Shown: positions 9,959-18,971, counted from the first letter of the stretch. The stretch: 64,000 bases of DNA from an uncultured Flavobacteriaceae bacterium (GCA_947500435.1 CANMRV010000002.1:682001-746000), one strand, 5' to 3'. The notes: generated by a model from the letters alone, not told the origin. Translations and numbers: made by a program.

Positions 9959-11221
9959 TTAGTTAAACAATGACAATTGACTGCTGTAATTCTTTCTAAA
10001 TTTCCCTTGGGAATTCTGTAAAATCATTCCCTTAATTTGATAGGCCTGTAAATCTCTTTTTTCCCATTGATGTGAATCACAAATGATAAAATACTTGGCT
10101 CTATTTAGGGCAACGCCAATCTTCTTTAAGTGTTCCCAATTCAGTTTTCGAAACTTTCGGGCTTTTAGAATCTTGCTTACCGAATACATTCCTAATCCTG
10201 GTACTCGGGCAAGCATCCGTTTGTCGGCTGTATTGATATCTACTGGAAAATTATTTAGATTCCGTAGAGCCCAACTCAACTTGGGGTCTACATCAATATC
10301 TAGATTGGGGTGTTTATCATTCAAAATTTCACTTATGCTAAATCCATAGAAACGCAACAACCAATCTGTTTGGTAGAGCCTGTTTTCTCGTAACATAGGC
10401 ACTTGTGAACCTATGGCTGGTAAGCGACTGTCTTCTGCAACGGGCACGTAACCTGAATAATAAACCCGCTTCATATTATAGTTTTTGTAATAATGATTTG
10501 CAGAATACATGATGTCTTTATCCGATTCGCCAGTAGCGCCTATAATCATTTGCGTACTTTGTCCTGCAGGCGCGTATTTTGGGGTGCTTTTTAAAACCTT
10601 TTTCTCCTCCTTATACTGAATGATTTCATTCTTCACTTTGAGCATGGGCTTTGTAAAGTCCTCATGCTTTTTATCAGGAGCCAGCAGTTTTAGACCCGAA
10701 ATAGTTGGGACTTCAATATTTACAGATAATCTATCAGCCCATAAACCAGCCTCACGCATCAGTTCGTCACTAGCACCAGGAATGGATTTTAAATGAATGT
10801 AGCCATTGAAATTTCCCTCGGTTCGTAATTTTTTGGCAACGGCAACGAGACGTTCCATAGTGAAATCAGGGTTTTTAAAAATTCCTGAGCTCAAGAAAAG
10901 TCCCTCTATATAGTTTCTACGATAGAAATTGATAGTCAAATCAACAACTTCTTGAATTTTAAAAGCAGCACGCTTGATATCATTGCTTTTACGCGTAACA
11001 CAATAGGCGCAATCAAAAATGCAATGATTCGTCAAAAGTATTTTTAATAAAGAAACACAACGGCCGTCTTCGGTATAACTATGGCAAATACCCATACCTG
11101 AACTATCACCTAAACCTTTGTTGGTGTTGGTGCGTTTGCTTCCGCTACTTGAACATGATACATCATACTTGGCAGCATCTGCTAGGATATTTAATTTCTC
11201 TTTAATTCGTTCGAAGGACAT
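9959..11221 (-). CDS. Putative DNA modification/repair radical-SAM protein (TIGR03916-like)
   Basis: 420 residues. Cys67-x3-Cys71-x2-Cys74 (NHCIFDCAYC) is the radical-SAM [4Fe-4S] motif. The C-terminal third holds a helix-hairpin-helix region (FPVDINTADKRMLARVPGLG, then SVSKILKARKFRKL), which binds DNA without sequence specificity. This pairing of radical-SAM core and HhH domains is what the TIGR03916 family name refers to; the substrate is not known. It is the first gene of a three-gene operon and diverges from the S24 repressor gene, with three operator-like repeats between them. That layout suggests repression by the S24 protein and induction on DNA damage, which is an inference. Confidence 0.85.
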   Translation of the reverse strand: MSFERIKEKLNILADAAKYDVSCSSSGSKRTNTNKGLGDSSGMGICHSYTEDGRCVSLLKILLTNHCIFDCAYCVTRKSNDIKRAAFKIQEVVDLTINFYRRNYIEGLFLSSGIFKNPDFTMERLVAVAKKLRTEGNFNGYIHLKSIPGASDELMREAGLWADRLSVNIEVPTISGLKLLAPDKKHEDFTKPMLKVKNEIIQYKEEKKVLKSTPKYAPAGQSTQMIIGATGESDKDIMYSANHYYKNYNMKRVYYSGYVPVAEDSRLPAIGSQVPMLRENRLYQTDWLLRFYGFSISEILNDKHPNLDIDVDPKLSWALRNLNNFPVDINTADKRMLARVPGLGMYSVSKILKARKFRKLNWEHLKKIGVALNRAKYFIICDSHQWEKRDLQAYQIKGMILQNSQGKFRKNYSSQLSLFN

Positions 11222-11240
11222 CTATTATTTGTAATTATTC

Positions 11241-11248
11241 CAAAAATA
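11241..11248 (-). promoter_or_regulatory. Candidate -7 box of the radical-SAM operon
   Basis: On the minus strand 11248-11241 reads TATTTTTG, a match to TANNTTTG, directly beside operator-like repeat 1 (11249-11260). No TTG at the right distance upstream was found, so the promoter may be weak or helped by another factor. Confidence 0.35.
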
Positions 11249-11301
11249 TGGAAATATTCCTAATTATGGAAATAATCCATATATATTTTTGGAAATATTC
11301 C
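11249..11301. promoter_or_regulatory. Three operator-like repeats TGGAAATAWTCC between S24 repressor and radical-SAM operon
   Basis: Near-palindromic 12-mers occur at 11249-11260 (TGGAAATATTCC), 11267-11278 (TGGAAATAATCC) and 11290-11301 (TGGAAATATTCC). Starts are 18 and 23 bases apart. A fourth half-site, TTCCA, is at 11238-11242. The third copy overlaps the -33 region of the S24 gene promoter, and the first abuts the candidate -7 box of the radical-SAM operon. Such placement is typical for an autoregulating repressor that also controls the divergent genes. Confidence 0.6.
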
Positions 11302-11317
11302 AAATTGACTATATTTG
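11289..11317 (+). promoter_or_regulatory. Promoter of the S24 repressor gene
   Basis: TTG (11289-11291), an 18-base spacer and TATATTTG (11310-11317) fit the Bacteroidota consensus. The spacer is nearly filled by the third operator-like repeat. The leader to the ATG at 11410 is about 90 bases. Confidence 0.6.
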
Positions 11318-11409
11318 AGAGTCCGAAAAACAAGAATTGTTACCTATTGAAGCTTATAACTATTTGAGAGATAAGCACTTTCAATTCACCGATTAAACAA
11401 GAACACCAT

Positions 11410-12174
11410 ATGGAAAATGAACTCACTTTAAAGCGTTTTATTGAAATTAGAAGGGATTTAGGCCATACACAAGCCGAATTCGCCAAACTTTTAGGTATAT
11501 CTAATACAACAGCTGATATTGAAAGAGGGCGTACAAAGCTCTCAGGAAAAGTGGTCGCTGAATTATTGAAACAGTTTAAAATCAATCCGCTTTGGTTGTT
11601 CGGGGAAAGTGAGAATAAGAACCTTGCCACTTCAAATACGAGTGTGATTCCGAAAGTGGTCACTGTAGATTCTTCAGACCAAGAGAATATGGTTTTGGTG
11701 AATGCGAAAGCAGCAGCGGGATATCCGCAAAATATTCAAGATACATCATGGTATAAAGAATTGCCTGCCTTTGACTTGCCTTTGCCCGAATTTAGAAATT
11801 CTACGTATCGTGGTTTTCAAGTAGAAGGTGATAGTATGCTTCCAAATTTAAAACCAGGGGAGTGGGTACTGGCGAAGGCGATTGATAATATTGATGAAGT
11901 CAATCCGAATAAAATGTATGTTGTGGTTTTGGAGGATGCTGTTCTTGTTAAAAAGGTTATCCGTAAGCCAAATTCCAATAATGTGACTTTGGTTTCTTTA
12001 AATGAAACCTATCCACCTTACGAAATCAAACCTTTTCAGATTCAGGAAATCTGGCAGGTAAATAGTAAAATAACATTTGGTGTTGATGCTACTACCGAAA
12101 CCGGACTTCTAAAACAACTGCAAGAATCGATGGAGGAGCTGAAAAGCCAGTTTAATAAGCAACAGGCAAGTTAG
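11410..12174 (+). CDS. XRE-type repressor with S24 autocleavage domain (LexA/CI-like)
   Basis: 254 residues. A helix-turn-helix of XRE type covers about 7-60 (GHTQAEFAKLLGISNTTADIERG). The C-terminal S24 domain has Ser142 in GDSM and Lys181/Lys182 in VLVKKVIRK, 39-40 residues apart, close to the Ser-Lys spacing of LexA. AAAGY at 101-105 offers an Ala-Gly bond in the usual self-cleavage position. A C-terminal helical tail (about 235-254) follows. It probably represses its own gene and the divergent radical-SAM operon, and is relieved by RecA-assisted cleavage. No phage genes lie nearby, so a prophage CI role is less likely. Its stop overlaps the end of the convergent GNAT gene by 4 bases. Confidence 0.85.
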   Translation: MENELTLKRFIEIRRDLGHTQAEFAKLLGISNTTADIERGRTKLSGKVVAELLKQFKINPLWLFGESENKNLATSNTSVIPKVVTVDSSDQENMVLVNAKAAAGYPQNIQDTSWYKELPAFDLPLPEFRNSTYRGFQVEGDSMLPNLKPGEWVLAKAIDNIDEVNPNKMYVVVLEDAVLVKKVIRKPNSNNVTLVSLNETYPPYEIKPFQIQEIWQVNSKITFGVDATTETGLLKQLQESMEELKSQFNKQQAS

Positions 12175-12599
12175 TTTAGACGAAGATTGTAGAGTCCACT
12201 TTTTCGCATTTCAAATCCTAGGCTTTTGTATAGAGCTTTTGCCGGGGCGCGATGATGTCCTGTAAATAGTAGAATCTCATCCAACCCCATTTTTTTACCT
12301 TCTTCTAGAAGTCTTTCCATTAGTTTTCTACCAATGCCTTTTCCGCGTTGTGATGCATCTACGACCACATCATCAACCATGCCCCGATATCCAGATATGA
12401 CTTTGTAGGTTGATAAAAGGGCAGTTCCGACAATACTATCGTCCATCCTACAAATGATGACCAATACATTATTACCTGATTGGAGTATTTCTTGAAGTGT
12501 TCGTTGTGAATTATTAGCATTTAATTGCCGATACAAATCGGCAACCTGTTTCTGTATGGTGTCGGTTACATCTTCCAATTTTAAAAGCTCTATTTGCAT
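12171..12599 (-). CDS. GNAT-family N-acetyltransferase
   Basis: 142 residues. The acetyl-CoA-binding motif A is clear: VVDASQRGKGIGRKLMERLLEEGKKMG, of the type V-x-x-x-x-R-G-x-G-x-G/A. It is followed by ILLFTGHHRAPAKALYKSLGFE, the GNAT motif B. The acceptor cannot be predicted. It converges with the S24 repressor gene with a 4-base overlap of coding ends and has no obvious partner gene. Confidence 0.85.
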   Translation of the reverse strand: MQIELLKLEDVTDTIQKQVADLYRQLNANNSQRTLQEILQSGNNVLVIICRMDDSIVGTALLSTYKVISGYRGMVDDVVVDASQRGKGIGRKLMERLLEEGKKMGLDEILLFTGHHRAPAKALYKSLGFEMRKSGLYNLRLN

Positions 12600-12690
12600 T
12601 GCAATGAATTTTAAATAAAGTTAGGGAAGTAAAAATGATTTAACACTTTTTCGAATTATTGTATATTTAGAAATTACAGTCATTCAAACC

Positions 12691-13764
12691 ATGAAGAAAA
12701 CACTTATCGTAATCGTTTTAAGTCTATTCTACTTACACACTTCCGCCCAAATAACACAAGACACTTTACTAGTTGGTTATACGACCGCACCGCCCTTTAT
12801 AGTTCAGGAAGGAGAATTGTTGGAAGGTATAAATATTTGGCTTTGGGAACGAACGGCGGCAGATTTGAACCTTAACTACAAGCTGGTTCCCATGGGTTTT
12901 CGTGAGATGTTGGATGCTTTGAAAAGTGGCGAAATAGATGTAAGTATCAATCCACTAACCGTGACTAGCGAGCGAAGTAAGGCTTTTGAATTTACCAATT
13001 CATATTATGCGGCTCACTCTACAATTGCCATATCGGAAGCGACAGCCTTTGAGAAGTTAACAGGTTTTCTAAAGAATTTTTTTAATCAGGATTTTTTGAA
13101 AGGATTGGCCGTGCTCTTATTCATTATTTTTTGGTTTGGACTATTAGGATGGTACTTTGAACGCAAACAAAACCCAGAACATTTTCGCAACAGCGGAAGC
13201 GGTATTTGGGACGGTATGTGGTGGTCTGCAGTTACCTTGACTACCGTTGGATATGGAGATAAGGCCCCAAAAACAAAAATGGGAAAGATTACAGCTTTGG
13301 TCTTGATGTTCGGAGGATTGTTATTTATTTCAGGTTTAACCGCAAGCATTGCTTCAAGTTTAACAGTAAATCAATTGAGTGGCAGTCCAGAAGGTTTCAT
13401 GGCCTTTAAGGAACGGAAAGTGGGCACCATAGATAATTCAGGCGCAATGGAATATCTGAACAAACACTTTTTCAAGGATGTCAATGGGTATTCAGGTGTT
13501 GTACCTGGACTACAAGACCTAAAAGACGGAAACATTACCGCATTTATGTACGATGAACCCATCTTAAAATATAGAATCCAAGAGGATGCTGAATTGATGA
13601 ACCTGCAAATACTTCCAGTGAAGTTTGATGTACAATTCTATGCTTTCGGAATAGCAACGAAATGGGCAGAACTCGAAAAAGAAATTTCGCAACAAATATT
13701 ATCCATTACAGAAACACAAGAGTGGGAAGTCGTGTTGAATGAATTTGGATTGACCGATATTTAG
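12691..13764 (+). CDS. GluR0-like ligand-gated potassium channel
   Basis: 357 residues. A signal peptide (1-20) is followed by ligand-binding lobe S1 (about 25-115), with Arg95 in TSERSKAFEFTNSYY at the position that binds the amino-acid alpha-carboxylate in glutamate receptors. Membrane helix 1 is at about 137-156, a pore loop at 172-192, and a second helix at about 198-226. The filter reads TTVGYGD (184-190), the potassium-channel signature. Lobe S2 covers about 232-357. This S1-TM-pore-TM-S2 order is that of cyanobacterial GluR0, a glutamate-gated K+ channel. The ligand here is unknown. It stands alone and converges with the gene at 13761 with a 4-base overlap. Confidence 0.85.
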   Translation: MKKTLIVIVLSLFYLHTSAQITQDTLLVGYTTAPPFIVQEGELLEGINIWLWERTAADLNLNYKLVPMGFREMLDALKSGEIDVSINPLTVTSERSKAFEFTNSYYAAHSTIAISEATAFEKLTGFLKNFFNQDFLKGLAVLLFIIFWFGLLGWYFERKQNPEHFRNSGSGIWDGMWWSAVTLTTVGYGDKAPKTKMGKITALVLMFGGLLFISGLTASIASSLTVNQLSGSPEGFMAFKERKVGTIDNSGAMEYLNKHFFKDVNGYSGVVPGLQDLKDGNITAFMYDEPILKYRIQEDAELMNLQILPVKFDVQFYAFGIATKWAELEKEISQQILSITETQEWEVVLNEFGLTDI

Positions 13765-14357
13765 CCCTTACGTCTTTCCAACAAGACCATCATCATCAAT
13801 CCAAGAATGATAATGTCATCATCCAAACCGTCTAGTTTTTTGATTTCACTCACTTTAAAGCGACGACCAACCAAAGATTTTTCTTTAGATAGTCGTACAA
13901 CGGTTTCGTTTCGGCTATTGATGACAATATAAGCAGGGTTTAGAAAAAGGCCGGTGAATAAATTAAGTATAGGAATTTGTCCTACGAGTCCGTCAAGTAC
14001 TTTTACCCATGCATTTTCCTCGCGAATCGTAAATTTCAACTGTTGGTTTTTGTCAAAGATTTCATAATGTGCTTTCCAAAGAGAAGCCCAGCCTTTGCGT
14101 CCAATTTTCCCTAGTTCTTTACCTTCAGGGTCTGAAAAAGAATAACAAGCGGAAAAATCAATCCATTTATCCGCCTTGATTTTATATAAAACTTTGGTTT
14201 TGTTTTCGTTTTCAAAAACACTTACATCTTCTTTGAACTTGAAAAGCTTCTGTTTGACATAAGCGACTGTCTTTTGGCGCGCATCTACAGCAGTAAAATC
14301 ATTTGACAGTGTTCCAATGTTGAAAGTAAAATCTAGGGGAAATTGAAAATCTTGCAT
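13761..14357 (-). CDS. LURP-one/phospholipid-scramblase-like protein
   Basis: 198 residues. There is no signal peptide. The sequence has the repeating beta-strand pattern of LURP-one/tubby-like proteins, with short segments such as LYKIKADKW, AHYEIFDKNQQLKFTIREENAW and YIVINSRNETVVRLSKEKS. A hydrophobic stretch (VGQIPILNLFTGLFLNPAYIVI) lies near 125-147 and another near the C-terminus (IIILGLMMMVLL). The molecular role of bacterial members is not known; membrane association is plausible. The start at 14357 leaves 66 bases to the next upstream gene on the same strand. Confidence 0.55.
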   Translation of the reverse strand: MQDFQFPLDFTFNIGTLSNDFTAVDARQKTVAYVKQKLFKFKEDVSVFENENKTKVLYKIKADKWIDFSACYSFSDPEGKELGKIGRKGWASLWKAHYEIFDKNQQLKFTIREENAWVKVLDGLVGQIPILNLFTGLFLNPAYIVINSRNETVVRLSKEKSLVGRRFKVSEIKKLDGLDDDIIILGLMMMVLLERRKG

Positions 14358-14423
14358 GTGGTGGTTTGTGATAGGATATACTACATAACGTTAGGCAAGT
14401 AAATTATTGTAAGGAAAATCACT

Positions 14424-15137
14424 TTAATTATAGGCTTTAACGACTCCCATATCCATGGTGATAGAGCCTATTTTATGAGTTGCCGGTAGTGCCACTCCAC
14501 TTTCCATGATTTTCCAATCATCCCAGCTAGCTTCTAATCCCCCAATAGGAATTACTTTCACCCACATTTGATAGCTTTGGGGAAAACCGTTTGGGAGTAA
14601 TTTCCAGAGATAGGCGTCTCCAGGAGTGGTTCCTCCGGATGAATATTTTACAAGCAAAGCTTCTGAACCATCCTCTAAGGTGACAATACTCCGTTCAGTC
14701 CCCTTGTCTATTATCTTAAACGGCGCAACGAGCCAAAAGGAATCATTATTGAAGTAATCGATGGCAGTTGCTATGAGTTCGGTTTTCAAGTCATCAATTA
14801 CGACAGCGCCATTCTCCAAAACTTCACTTTTTGACGGATTGTTTAAATTCAATTTTACTTCGTAATTATCCCATCCTACTTGAACTCTTCCATTTTCCTT
14901 ATCCCATTTATAATGGTGTGCACCATCTAAGAAAGACCATTCTAGATATCTTGTGTTTGTGTAGGCTTCATTGTTAACGGCTTTCAGCATTTTTTCAGCT
15001 AAGGCATCAGCCGCTGGTCCTGATTTCCCTTCCGGAATAGGTTCGTTGTAAATTGCGTATAAAATTCCAAAACCAATTACCCCTAGTAGAAGTAGTACTC
15101 CAACTATTCTAAGAAGAATTTTCAGGAACTTTTTCAT
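14424..15137 (-). CDS. Membrane-anchored hypothetical protein
   Basis: 237 residues. A single N-terminal membrane helix (about 8-29, LRIVGVLLLLGVIGFGILYAI) anchors a predicted periplasmic domain rich in Trp, Tyr and charged residues (LEWSFLDGAHHYKWDKENG). The family is not recognised by name; similar proteins appear common in Flavobacteriaceae. It follows the gamma-glutamyltransferase gene by 18 bases on the same strand and is probably co-transcribed with it. No catalytic motif is visible. Confidence 0.6.
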   Translation of the reverse strand: MKKFLKILLRIVGVLLLLGVIGFGILYAIYNEPIPEGKSGPAADALAEKMLKAVNNEAYTNTRYLEWSFLDGAHHYKWDKENGRVQVGWDNYEVKLNLNNPSKSEVLENGAVVIDDLKTELIATAIDYFNNDSFWLVAPFKIIDKGTERSIVTLEDGSEALLVKYSSGGTTPGDAYLWKLLPNGFPQSYQMWVKVIPIGGLEASWDDWKIMESGVALPATHKIGSITMDMGVVKAYN

Positions 15138-15155
15138 AACATCATTTTCTTTCAG

Positions 15156-16841
15156 TTAATACCCGACAGCAGTATCATCGCCTCTTTTATCAGCTCCGCC
15201 TTCTAATTTTCCATCAGGTAAAACACGAATGGCATCAACTTTCCCAATAATAGGAGTTCTTTCTTCATTGATGATATATCCTTTCTCGGAAAGTGTTTCT
15301 TTTAACTCTGCCGAAAATCCTTCAGGTTCGAAAATCACCATATCCGGTAGCCATTGGTGATGAAAACGAGGAGCATTCACGGCCTCTTGCATGCTCATAT
15401 TAAATTCATACCCGTTCAGTATGGTTTGCGCTACTGCTGTAATAATAGTAGATCCACCGGGAGTACCTACGACCATCCATAGTTTACCTTCTTTTTCAAC
15501 AATGGTTGGGGTCATGCTGCTTAACATTCTTTTCTCTGGGGCAATGCTATTAGCTTCTGCACCGATTAGTCCAAACATATTTGGAACGCCAGGCTTAGCA
15601 CTAAAATCATCCATCTCATTATTCAGAAAGAAACCTAGTTCGTCTGAATATAATTTAGAACCATAGGCTCCATTCAAAGTGGTGGTAACAGAAACTGCGT
15701 TTCCTTCATCATCAATAATGGAGTAGTGGGTAGTTTCCATGCTTTCAACAATTTCTACATTACCACGTTCTACTTCTGAAGATTTCGTTGCTTTATCCCA
15801 TGAAAAATTGGCCATACGCTCCGTTAGATATCCATCACTTAGAAGCACATCCAATGGAATATCAACAAAATCAGGATCCCCTAAATAATAGTTCCTATCC
15901 GCATAGGCCCGCCGAGAAGCCTCTGTAAATAACTGGACAGTTTTGGCAGAATTATGTCCGTAGGAAGCGACATCATGCGATTCCATCATTTTAAAAATTT
16001 GATTTATGGTAACGCCTCCACTGCTTGGCGGACTCATGGAAACAATGCGTAAATCTTTGTAGTTGAAAATGACAGGTTGGCGCCATTTGGCTTCATATTT
16101 GGCTAGATCTTCTTCAGTGACGAATCCTCCATTTTCTTGAATGAAAGCAGCTAGTTTTTGAGCCACTTCGCCTTTATAGAATCCATCGCGACCGTTTTTG
16201 GCAATGCTTCGCATGGTATTGGCAAGAGCTGGATATGTAATCATATCACCCGCTTTGAATTTGGTTGCAAAGAAGGTGCTATCACCATTTACTTCAACAA
16301 ATTTATCACGTTGACTAGCCAATCTTTTCTCTTGGTTTTCGGTAACTACGATGCCGTTTTCCGCTAAAGCTATAACCGGTTCAAAGATTTCTTCTAAAGA
16401 TAGCTTTCCAAATTTTTTATGGACTTCAATGATTCCCGCAACCGTACCAGGAACGCCAACTGCGGTTGCACCTTGGGTACTCATTCCGGGAATCACATTC
16501 CCAAGGGAATCTAAATACATGTCTTTATGTCCTGATAATGGCGCTTTTTCTCGGTAGTCTAATCCGCCAACATCACCATCCGCTTTTCGATACACCATAA
16601 ACCCACCGCCGCCTAAATTCCCTGCAAAGGGATAAGCGACAACCAATGCCATTTCTGTAGCAACCATTGCATCAAAGGCATTCCCACCTTTTTTCATGAT
16701 TTCAACTCCAATTTTAGATGCCTCTTCACGGGCCGAAACGACCATTGCTTTTTCAGTTACTAATCCGGTTGGGGCAGCGGGTTGTTTTCTACAATTGATA
16801 AATAGAAGGATTACTAATAGCGGGACAATAATTTTTTTCAT
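15156..16841 (-). CDS. ggt: Gamma-glutamyltransferase (lipoprotein)
   Basis: 561 residues, the normal GGT size. A lipobox ends at Cys17 (LLFINC), so it is anchored as a lipoprotein. The proenzyme cleavage region contains METTHYSIIDDEGNAVS, with the Thr of TTHYS as the N-terminal nucleophile of the small subunit. MSPPSSGGVTINQIF and MLSSMTPTIVEKEGKLWMVVGTPGGSTII are further family motifs around the gamma-glutamyl site. It cleaves gamma-glutamyl bonds, for example of glutathione, in the periplasm. The downstream hypothetical gene lies 18 bases away. Confidence 0.95.
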   Translation of the reverse strand: MKKIIVPLLVILLFINCRKQPAAPTGLVTEKAMVVSAREEASKIGVEIMKKGGNAFDAMVATEMALVVAYPFAGNLGGGGFMVYRKADGDVGGLDYREKAPLSGHKDMYLDSLGNVIPGMSTQGATAVGVPGTVAGIIEVHKKFGKLSLEEIFEPVIALAENGIVVTENQEKRLASQRDKFVEVNGDSTFFATKFKAGDMITYPALANTMRSIAKNGRDGFYKGEVAQKLAAFIQENGGFVTEEDLAKYEAKWRQPVIFNYKDLRIVSMSPPSSGGVTINQIFKMMESHDVASYGHNSAKTVQLFTEASRRAYADRNYYLGDPDFVDIPLDVLLSDGYLTERMANFSWDKATKSSEVERGNVEIVESMETTHYSIIDDEGNAVSVTTTLNGAYGSKLYSDELGFFLNNEMDDFSAKPGVPNMFGLIGAEANSIAPEKRMLSSMTPTIVEKEGKLWMVVGTPGGSTIITAVAQTILNGYEFNMSMQEAVNAPRFHHQWLPDMVIFEPEGFSAELKETLSEKGYIINEERTPIIGKVDAIRVLPDGKLEGGADKRGDDTAVGY

Positions 16842-16882
16842 TGATATTGGTTGTTTTGAGTTGTTTTAAATAGTTTTTTGGT

Positions 16883-17467
16883 TTAAAGTGAACTGAATTT
16901 TTGCTTGGAATAATTAGTCAATTCTTCAAAAAAAGAAGTGAATTCATTTTCAAATTTATCATAATGTTCTTCTAAGTCAAGAATAGCGAAATTCATTTTT
17001 GATTTGTTTTTGGTTCTACGGTTCATTCCATTTAGGACCTTTCCAATACCTTCCATTTTGGCATAGTTGAGAATCCAGTTGTCTGCAATCATATAGGGCA
17101 TCATGCGATGCACTCCAACTGGGAGTATTTCATAGTTATCTTCCAACAAATCATAGAAATTATCTACGAAAACATCCAAAGGAATGTCGGAATACGACTT
17201 CCAATTCTTTGCCAAATAGTGGTCGTAAAATATGTCGACGATAATTCCACTGTAATGACTGTAGTTTTTATGCAAACGTTTAGTGCTTTTCCGAACCGTG
17301 GGATGAGCGTCGGTGAATGAATCTATATACCGGTGCAATTTGATTCCCTTTTGTACACGTTCCGGTAAGTGTTTGAATTTATTTCCTCGAATACTATCTG
17401 CTATAAAATTCCCAATGGTAATTTCATCATCTTCGAAGGACAAATATATATGTGCCAAAAAGTTCAT
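16883..17467 (-). CDS. acpH: Acyl-carrier-protein phosphodiesterase
   Basis: 194 residues, the size of AcpH. The N-terminus MNFLAHIYLS, the metal-site segment GNFIADSIRG and the helix GIKLHRYIDSFTDAHPTVRKS are family signatures; the His and Asp residues bind Mn2+. FYDHYLAKNW is also conserved. AcpH removes 4'-phosphopantetheine from holo-ACP. It is 41 bases upstream of ggt on the same strand and divergent from glmM. Confidence 0.85.
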   Translation of the reverse strand: MNFLAHIYLSFEDDEITIGNFIADSIRGNKFKHLPERVQKGIKLHRYIDSFTDAHPTVRKSTKRLHKNYSHYSGIIVDIFYDHYLAKNWKSYSDIPLDVFVDNFYDLLEDNYEILPVGVHRMMPYMIADNWILNYAKMEGIGKVLNGMNRRTKNKSKMNFAILDLEEHYDKFENEFTSFFEELTNYSKQKFSSL

Positions 17468-17560
17468 AAAAATGGATAAAATTCTTAATGCCGAATTTAC
17501 AAAGAAGCATAATAGGTTTAAAGTTGATACGTTTATATTTGCAAAAACTTCTTAAGACTT

Positions 17561-18949
17561 ATGACATTAATAAAATCTATTTCAGGAATACGCGGAACGA
17601 TTGGTGGTGCACCAGGAGAAAATTTAACACCAATTGATGCGGTTAAATTTGCTGCTTCATATGGAGTTTGGTTAAAAGGCTATTCCAAAAAAGAGAAACT
17701 GAAAGTTGTCATAGGTCGTGATGCCAGATTATCGGGAGCAATGATTCAAAATTTAGTAGTTAATACTTTATTAGGCCTTGGAATAGATGTTATTGATTTA
17801 GACCTATCTACTACACCAACCGTTGAAATTGCTGTGCCTTTGGAGAATGCTGATGGCGGAATTATTTTGACCGCAAGTCATAATCCGAAACAATGGAATG
17901 CCTTAAAGTTATTAAATGAGAAAGGTGAATTTTTAAATGCTGCAGAAGGAGCTTTGATATTAGAAATCGCCAAAAAAGATGATTTTAATTTCGCCGAAGT
18001 AGATGACTTAGGCAGTATCACGAAAAATGACTCCTATATTGATATTCATATTGACGAAGTATTGAATTTATCTCTGGTGGACGCAGATACAATTCGAAAA
18101 GCAAAATTCAAAGTGGTGGTAGACGGAGTGAACTCTACTGGAGGAATCGCTATCCCAGCACTTTTAGAAGAATTAGGCGTAGAAGTCATCAAATTGTATT
18201 GCGACCCAACAGGACACTTTCCCCATAATCCTGAACCTTTAAAAGAACACCTTGGTGATATTTGCGATTTGGTAATCAAAGAAAAAGCTGATTTCGGAAT
18301 TGTGGTAGACCCAGATGTTGATCGATTGGCATTTATCAGCAATGACGGGGAAATGTTCGGAGAAGAATACACTTTAGTTGCCTGTGCAGATTACGTATTA
18401 GGTAAAACAAAAGGAAATACGGTTTCTAACCTATCTTCTTCAAGAGCCTTGCGTGACATTTCAGAAAAACATGGTGGAACGTATGAAGCGGCGGCAGTAG
18501 GTGAGGTGAATGTTGTTACCAAGATGAAAGCCAATAACGCTGTGATTGGTGGAGAAGGAAATGGAGGTATCATCTATCCTGAAAGCCATTATGGACGTGA
18601 TTCTTTAGTGGGCACAGCTTTGTTTTTGATGTTGATGGCTGAAAAGGGAGGGACTGTTGCTGAGCTTAGAGCAAGCTACCCATCCTATTTTATGAGCAAA
18701 AAGAAAATTCAATTAACTCCAGGATTGGATGTCGATGGAATTCTAAAAGCCATGGCAGAGAAATATCAGAATGAAGACATTTCTACCATCGATGGTGTAA
18801 AAATCGATTTTCCAGAAAACTGGGTGCATCTTCGTAAATCAAATACAGAACCTATTATTCGAATTTATACGGAAGCCAAAAGCCAATCAGAAGCTGATGG
18901 ACTTGCAGATAGGATTATTGGGGAGATTAAAGAAGTAGCTGGAATTTAA
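17561..18949 (+). CDS. glmM: Phosphoglucosamine mutase / phosphohexomutase
   Basis: 462 residues. LTASHNPKQWNALKLLN holds the phosphoserine site (TASHNP). VVDPDVDRLAFIS is the metal loop (DxDxDR type), GGEGNGGIIYP is the sugar-binding loop, and RKSNTEPIIRIYTEA is the phosphate-binding loop. The family includes GlmM, which makes glucosamine-1-phosphate for cell-wall precursors, and phosphomannomutases. A GlmM role is likely but not proven by the motifs. A -7-like TATATTTG sits at 17534-17541, 20 bases before the ATG. Confidence 0.85.
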   Translation: MTLIKSISGIRGTIGGAPGENLTPIDAVKFAASYGVWLKGYSKKEKLKVVIGRDARLSGAMIQNLVVNTLLGLGIDVIDLDLSTTPTVEIAVPLENADGGIILTASHNPKQWNALKLLNEKGEFLNAAEGALILEIAKKDDFNFAEVDDLGSITKNDSYIDIHIDEVLNLSLVDADTIRKAKFKVVVDGVNSTGGIAIPALLEELGVEVIKLYCDPTGHFPHNPEPLKEHLGDICDLVIKEKADFGIVVDPDVDRLAFISNDGEMFGEEYTLVACADYVLGKTKGNTVSNLSSSRALRDISEKHGGTYEAAAVGEVNVVTKMKANNAVIGGEGNGGIIYPESHYGRDSLVGTALFLMLMAEKGGTVAELRASYPSYFMSKKKIQLTPGLDVDGILKAMAEKYQNEDISTIDGVKIDFPENWVHLRKSNTEPIIRIYTEAKSQSEADGLADRIIGEIKEVAGI

Positions 18950-18971
18950 TTTTTGTGGGCAAGGACCAATT

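Noticed and set aside
11340..11663. Minus-strand 107-codon frame opposite the S24 gene
   Set aside because: It is antisense to the HTH domain and has no features of its own.
11410..12174. Prophage CI repressor
   Set aside because: No integrase, structural or lysis genes are near; the divergent genes are repair-like.
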